A DNA stretch of 64,000 bases from Phylloscopus collybita (taxonomy: Eukaryota > Chordata > Aves > Passeriformes > Phylloscopidae). How positions within the stretch are numbered: the first letter of the stretch is position 1; each line of letters starts with the position of its first letter. The stretch spans positions 186,001 to 250,000 of the forward strand of contig JAJNNQ010000094.1 in the NCBI GenBank assembly GCA_027886175.1, in the 5' to 3' direction. Both the position numbers and the translations under genes were made by a program. Below, in pieces: positions 61,448-64,000 of this stretch. The notes beneath the pieces were generated by a model. It did no database searches. It worked only from the letters and a program-made list of their open reading frames with translations, and was not told the DNA's origin.

Positions 61448-62699
61448 TTAGAGGATTCCGCTGACCATTGCCATGGCCATGGTGACCAAGAGAAGCCCCC
61501 AGAGGTGGGGGGAGGTCCTGGGGAGGCTCCCACCTGTGGACACAAAGAGGGGGGTCAGGGGGGCCATAAATGGAGGGGGTCATGGGAGCACCAGAGGGAC
61601 CATGGGGGAGGGACAGGGGTGACAGGGGGGCCCTGAGGGTGTTGGTGTCAGAGGGGGCCATAACGAGGTCCCTGTCCCCTGTGCCCAGCCATGGGTGGCC
61701 TTGTCCCCCCAACCCCAGTGGGTGTCCCCTGCACTGGATGTCCCTGTCCCCCCCAGCTGGCCCTGGCTGTGCCCATCCCCTGTGCCCAGCAATGGCTGTC
61801 CCTGCCCTTGTCCCCAGCACTGGGTGTCCTGCCTCCCACCCACAGTGGCTGTCCCTGTCCCCTCTGGGCCATGACTGTCCCCAGCCCTGGGTGACCTTCT
61901 CCCCAGCCCTCACTGGGTGTCCCCCATCCCCCCAGGTTGTCCCCATGGTGTCACCTTTCAGCCACTCGCAGTCGTAGTTGCTGAAGTTCCCGGTGGAGCG
62001 AAGCTCAATGTGCATCATGTTCCTTTCCTCCCTGACACCAGTGACCCTGAAGGTCTCAAAGGGCGGGATCAGCACCTCCTTCTCCTCTGGATGCTTGTTG
62101 AATTGCTGGATGTCCACGCCATGGCACGTGCGCACCTTGAACATCGTGTCCACCCCAAAACCATGGGCCACCCTTTCACTTAGTGATGCCAACGCGAATT
62201 GACCAAAGCGGACTTGGTCGCCTTCCTTCACCTTGAACTGGACCCCCCACACTCCCCAGAACACGACCCGACAATCGTTGGGGCGTCTCAGCGTCTGGAG
62301 GGCCCGGGTCAGCAGGAAATGCAGCGATTTGAAATGGAATTCCTCCTGGTACTTCCGGCTGGAGTTTCCACCGTCGCGCACGGCCTCATTGAACTGGAAG
62401 TGTATGGGTGTGATCATGGTGTAGGCCATGAGGGCGATGGCCTGGTCTGCGGTGAGAGGGGATGGCGCAATCTCCAGCTTCTTCCACTCGTCTGTGGCCT
62501 TTGTCCAGACATCAGCAAACTCGCTGTTGTTGAGGAAGTCTGAGCGCTGGAGTTCTGGGAGCTTCTTGGTCATGTCAGGGCTACAATTCAGGTACTGGTC
62601 ATCGAAGGAGTCCTTGGCCATGTCCAGGGGCACCACCTTGATGGCCACAGTGGCCACGGCCATGGCCAGCAGTGCCAGGGTGTGACCCAGGGGGGCCAT
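61448..62699 (-). CDS. ART-H: ADP-ribosyltransferase paralogue lacking the catalytic Arg
   Basis: Exon 1 is 62699-61955 (745 nt) and exon 2 is 61533-61448 (stop TAA, where the others use TGA); 276 residues, normal splice sites. Signal peptide 1-20, SFDDQY 31-36, EKE (206-208) before VLIPPFETF. The Arg of VFRG is Trp148 (TGG for CGG) and the Ser motif is L-A-S (170-172). The family Arg holds NAD, so activity is doubtful although EXE is intact. Tail [19 protein letters not shown] plus a few residues fits GPI anchoring. The upstream octamer block is perfect, so transcription may persist. Confidence 0.85.
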
Positions 62700-63442
62700 G
62701 GAGGGATCTGTGTGGGACACTGGGGGACACAGAGGGGACACAGGGGACAAACCATGTGACATGGGGAAGATACTGGGGACACCAGGGGACACTGAGGGAA
62801 CACTGAGAGGCCCCAGGGGTCACTGATGTGACACAGGGGACACTGAAAGACATGGGGGGACACGGGGAGGCTTCCTTGGTGACAGGCTGGGGAGGGAGAG
62901 TGGGGTCAGCCCAGGGAGAAAGGGCAGCCCTGGCCAGGAGAGCCCTGGACATGTCCTGGGACCTGATCCCAAACAATGGGGTCACTCCTGGAGCCCCCCA
63001 GGGTCCCAGAACATCCTAATCCCACTCCCACAGTTCTGTGTCGTCCCCCCACCAATGTTTCCCAGTGCTTCTATTACCCCAGTCCCCCTCCCAGTTCCTT
63101 GTACCCCTCCCAGTCACCCCTGCCCCCCAGCACCCTGACCCAAGGCCTGGGGTGCCCCAGTGTCCCCCTTGTGCCCCTCCCATACCCCAATCCCACTCCC
63201 AGTCCCATGAAATCCCTGGTGGCCCCTCAGGACCCCGATGCCATCCCATGTGCCCCCCAGTGTCCCTCAGTGTCCCCTGCACCCAAATCCCACTCCCACA
63301 GCTTTATGCCCCCATCGCTGCCCCTGGACCAGCCCAGGACCCCAATCCCATTCCTGTGACTCCCCCAGTGTCCCCCCAGACCCCAATCCCACAGCCCCCT
63401 CTGCCCCCCAAGTGTCCCCGGTGTCCCCCCAGCCCCCGATAC
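62700..63442 (-). other. Putative 5' intron of ART-H
   Basis: C-rich minisatellite (CCCAGTGTCCCC units) between the ATG and the putative 5' exon. No coding evidence. Confidence 0.35.
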
Positions 63443-63653
63443 CGAAATCAGCCTCAGTGAACTCCCGGACAGAACGGGAGGGATCCCAAAGCCAGAATTC
63501 TTGATCAGCTGGGGGTCCCAGCAGATCTCTCCTGCTCCTGTGGCTCAGGGGGGCTTTTCCACTGGGTATTTATCCATCCTAATTATGAATATTCATTACA
63601 ATGGGCTTCTCAGCTAACAGAAAACCAGCACTTTTCCCGTAAATTATTTGCAT
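63443..63653 (-). promoter_or_regulatory. Putative ART-H promoter and 5' untranslated exon
   Basis: Donor-like GATTTCG/GTATC with last exon base 63443, and a perfect ATGCAAAT octamer on the minus strand at 63646-63653, about 950 bases upstream of the ATG. Confidence 0.45.
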
Positions 63654-64000
63654 GGCTCTGCCTCTTTCAACAAATAATTACTATTTTCCTGGAGAGTCAT
63701 AAAAAGGGGGTTCATTGTATCCCAGATGGCCTCACCTCATTTTGGCAGGTGCAGCTCCTTCTGTCTTGCAGAACTTGCCAAAAACCGTCACTGGAGCTCC
63801 CTTTATCTCTTTCTCTACAGGCTCCAGCCACCTTTGCCCGGTGTGCTCACACTTTTACAACCTTTGATGTTTTTTCCCAGTCAGTCTTGAAGCCCAACCC
63901 AGCACCTACAGGGGAGCTGAAACTTTCTCTTCTCCCTCTCATATCTCAGGGATCCACCAACCCCAGGAGACACCTGAACCCGGGCTGGCGTGGTGGCTCA
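63654..64000. repeat. Flank module at window edge
   Basis: Copy of the 'gagctgaaactttctcttc' module. The conserved ORF block follows, but most of it is deleted: it resumes at 'gggatccaccaaccccaggagacacctg' and runs off the window. Confidence 0.45.

Overview
The window looks like avian nuclear DNA, most likely from a songbird. It carries CR1-type LINE 3' ends, several families of bird-like LTR elements, GC-rich minisatellites in introns and flanks, and two-exon mono-ADP-ribosyltransferase (ART) genes of the ecto-enzyme family. There are no bacterial-style operons. Everything else in the window is repeats and segmental duplications.

ART genes. Five copies have an open two-exon structure: A (1-1466, minus, last codons cut by the window edge), B (26996-28497, plus), C (34650-35904, minus), D (39955-41205, plus) and E (44003-45255, plus). 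A sixth, H (61448-62699, minus), has the same structure. Exon 1 (745-751 nt) encodes a signal peptide and the whole catalytic domain. An intron made of GC-rich minisatellite follows, then an 86-nt exon 2 (77 nt visible in A) encoding a short hydrophobic tail of the GPI-anchor type. The R-S-EXE catalytic signature differs between copies: intact in A, B and D; QXE in E; Arg to Trp in H; all three elements lost in C. Three broken copies are an orphan exon 2 (6711-6796), an LTR-interrupted chimera F (52810-54293) and a 5'-truncated fragment G (55228-55653).

ERV array. Positions 8735-26797 hold a head-to-tail array on the minus strand: LTR-internal-LTR-internal-LTR-internal-LTR. Each internal region has a Lys-type primer binding site, a gag-like ORF, an amber stop, and an in-frame pol with protease, RT, RNase H and integrase. 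I see no env. The third unit is open throughout; the second has a one-base gag deletion. The array lies between the inverted copies A and B. No target-site duplication is visible, and the two outer flanks come from unrelated sequence.

Rest of the window (about 28.5-64 kb, and 2-8.7 kb). It is built from reused modules: a promoter-like block with an octamer motif and a conserved splice-donor-like site upstream of ART genes; a multicopy ORF block of unknown identity; CR1 3' ends carrying a 72-bp tandem repeat; and at least five other LTR families. One insertion (5-bp duplication GAACC) appears at three loci with the same flanks, which marks a segmental duplication present twice directly and once inverted. 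LTRs sit at several breakpoints, so recombination between LTRs is a likely cause of the ART copy shuffling. I found no tRNA, rRNA or CRISPR.
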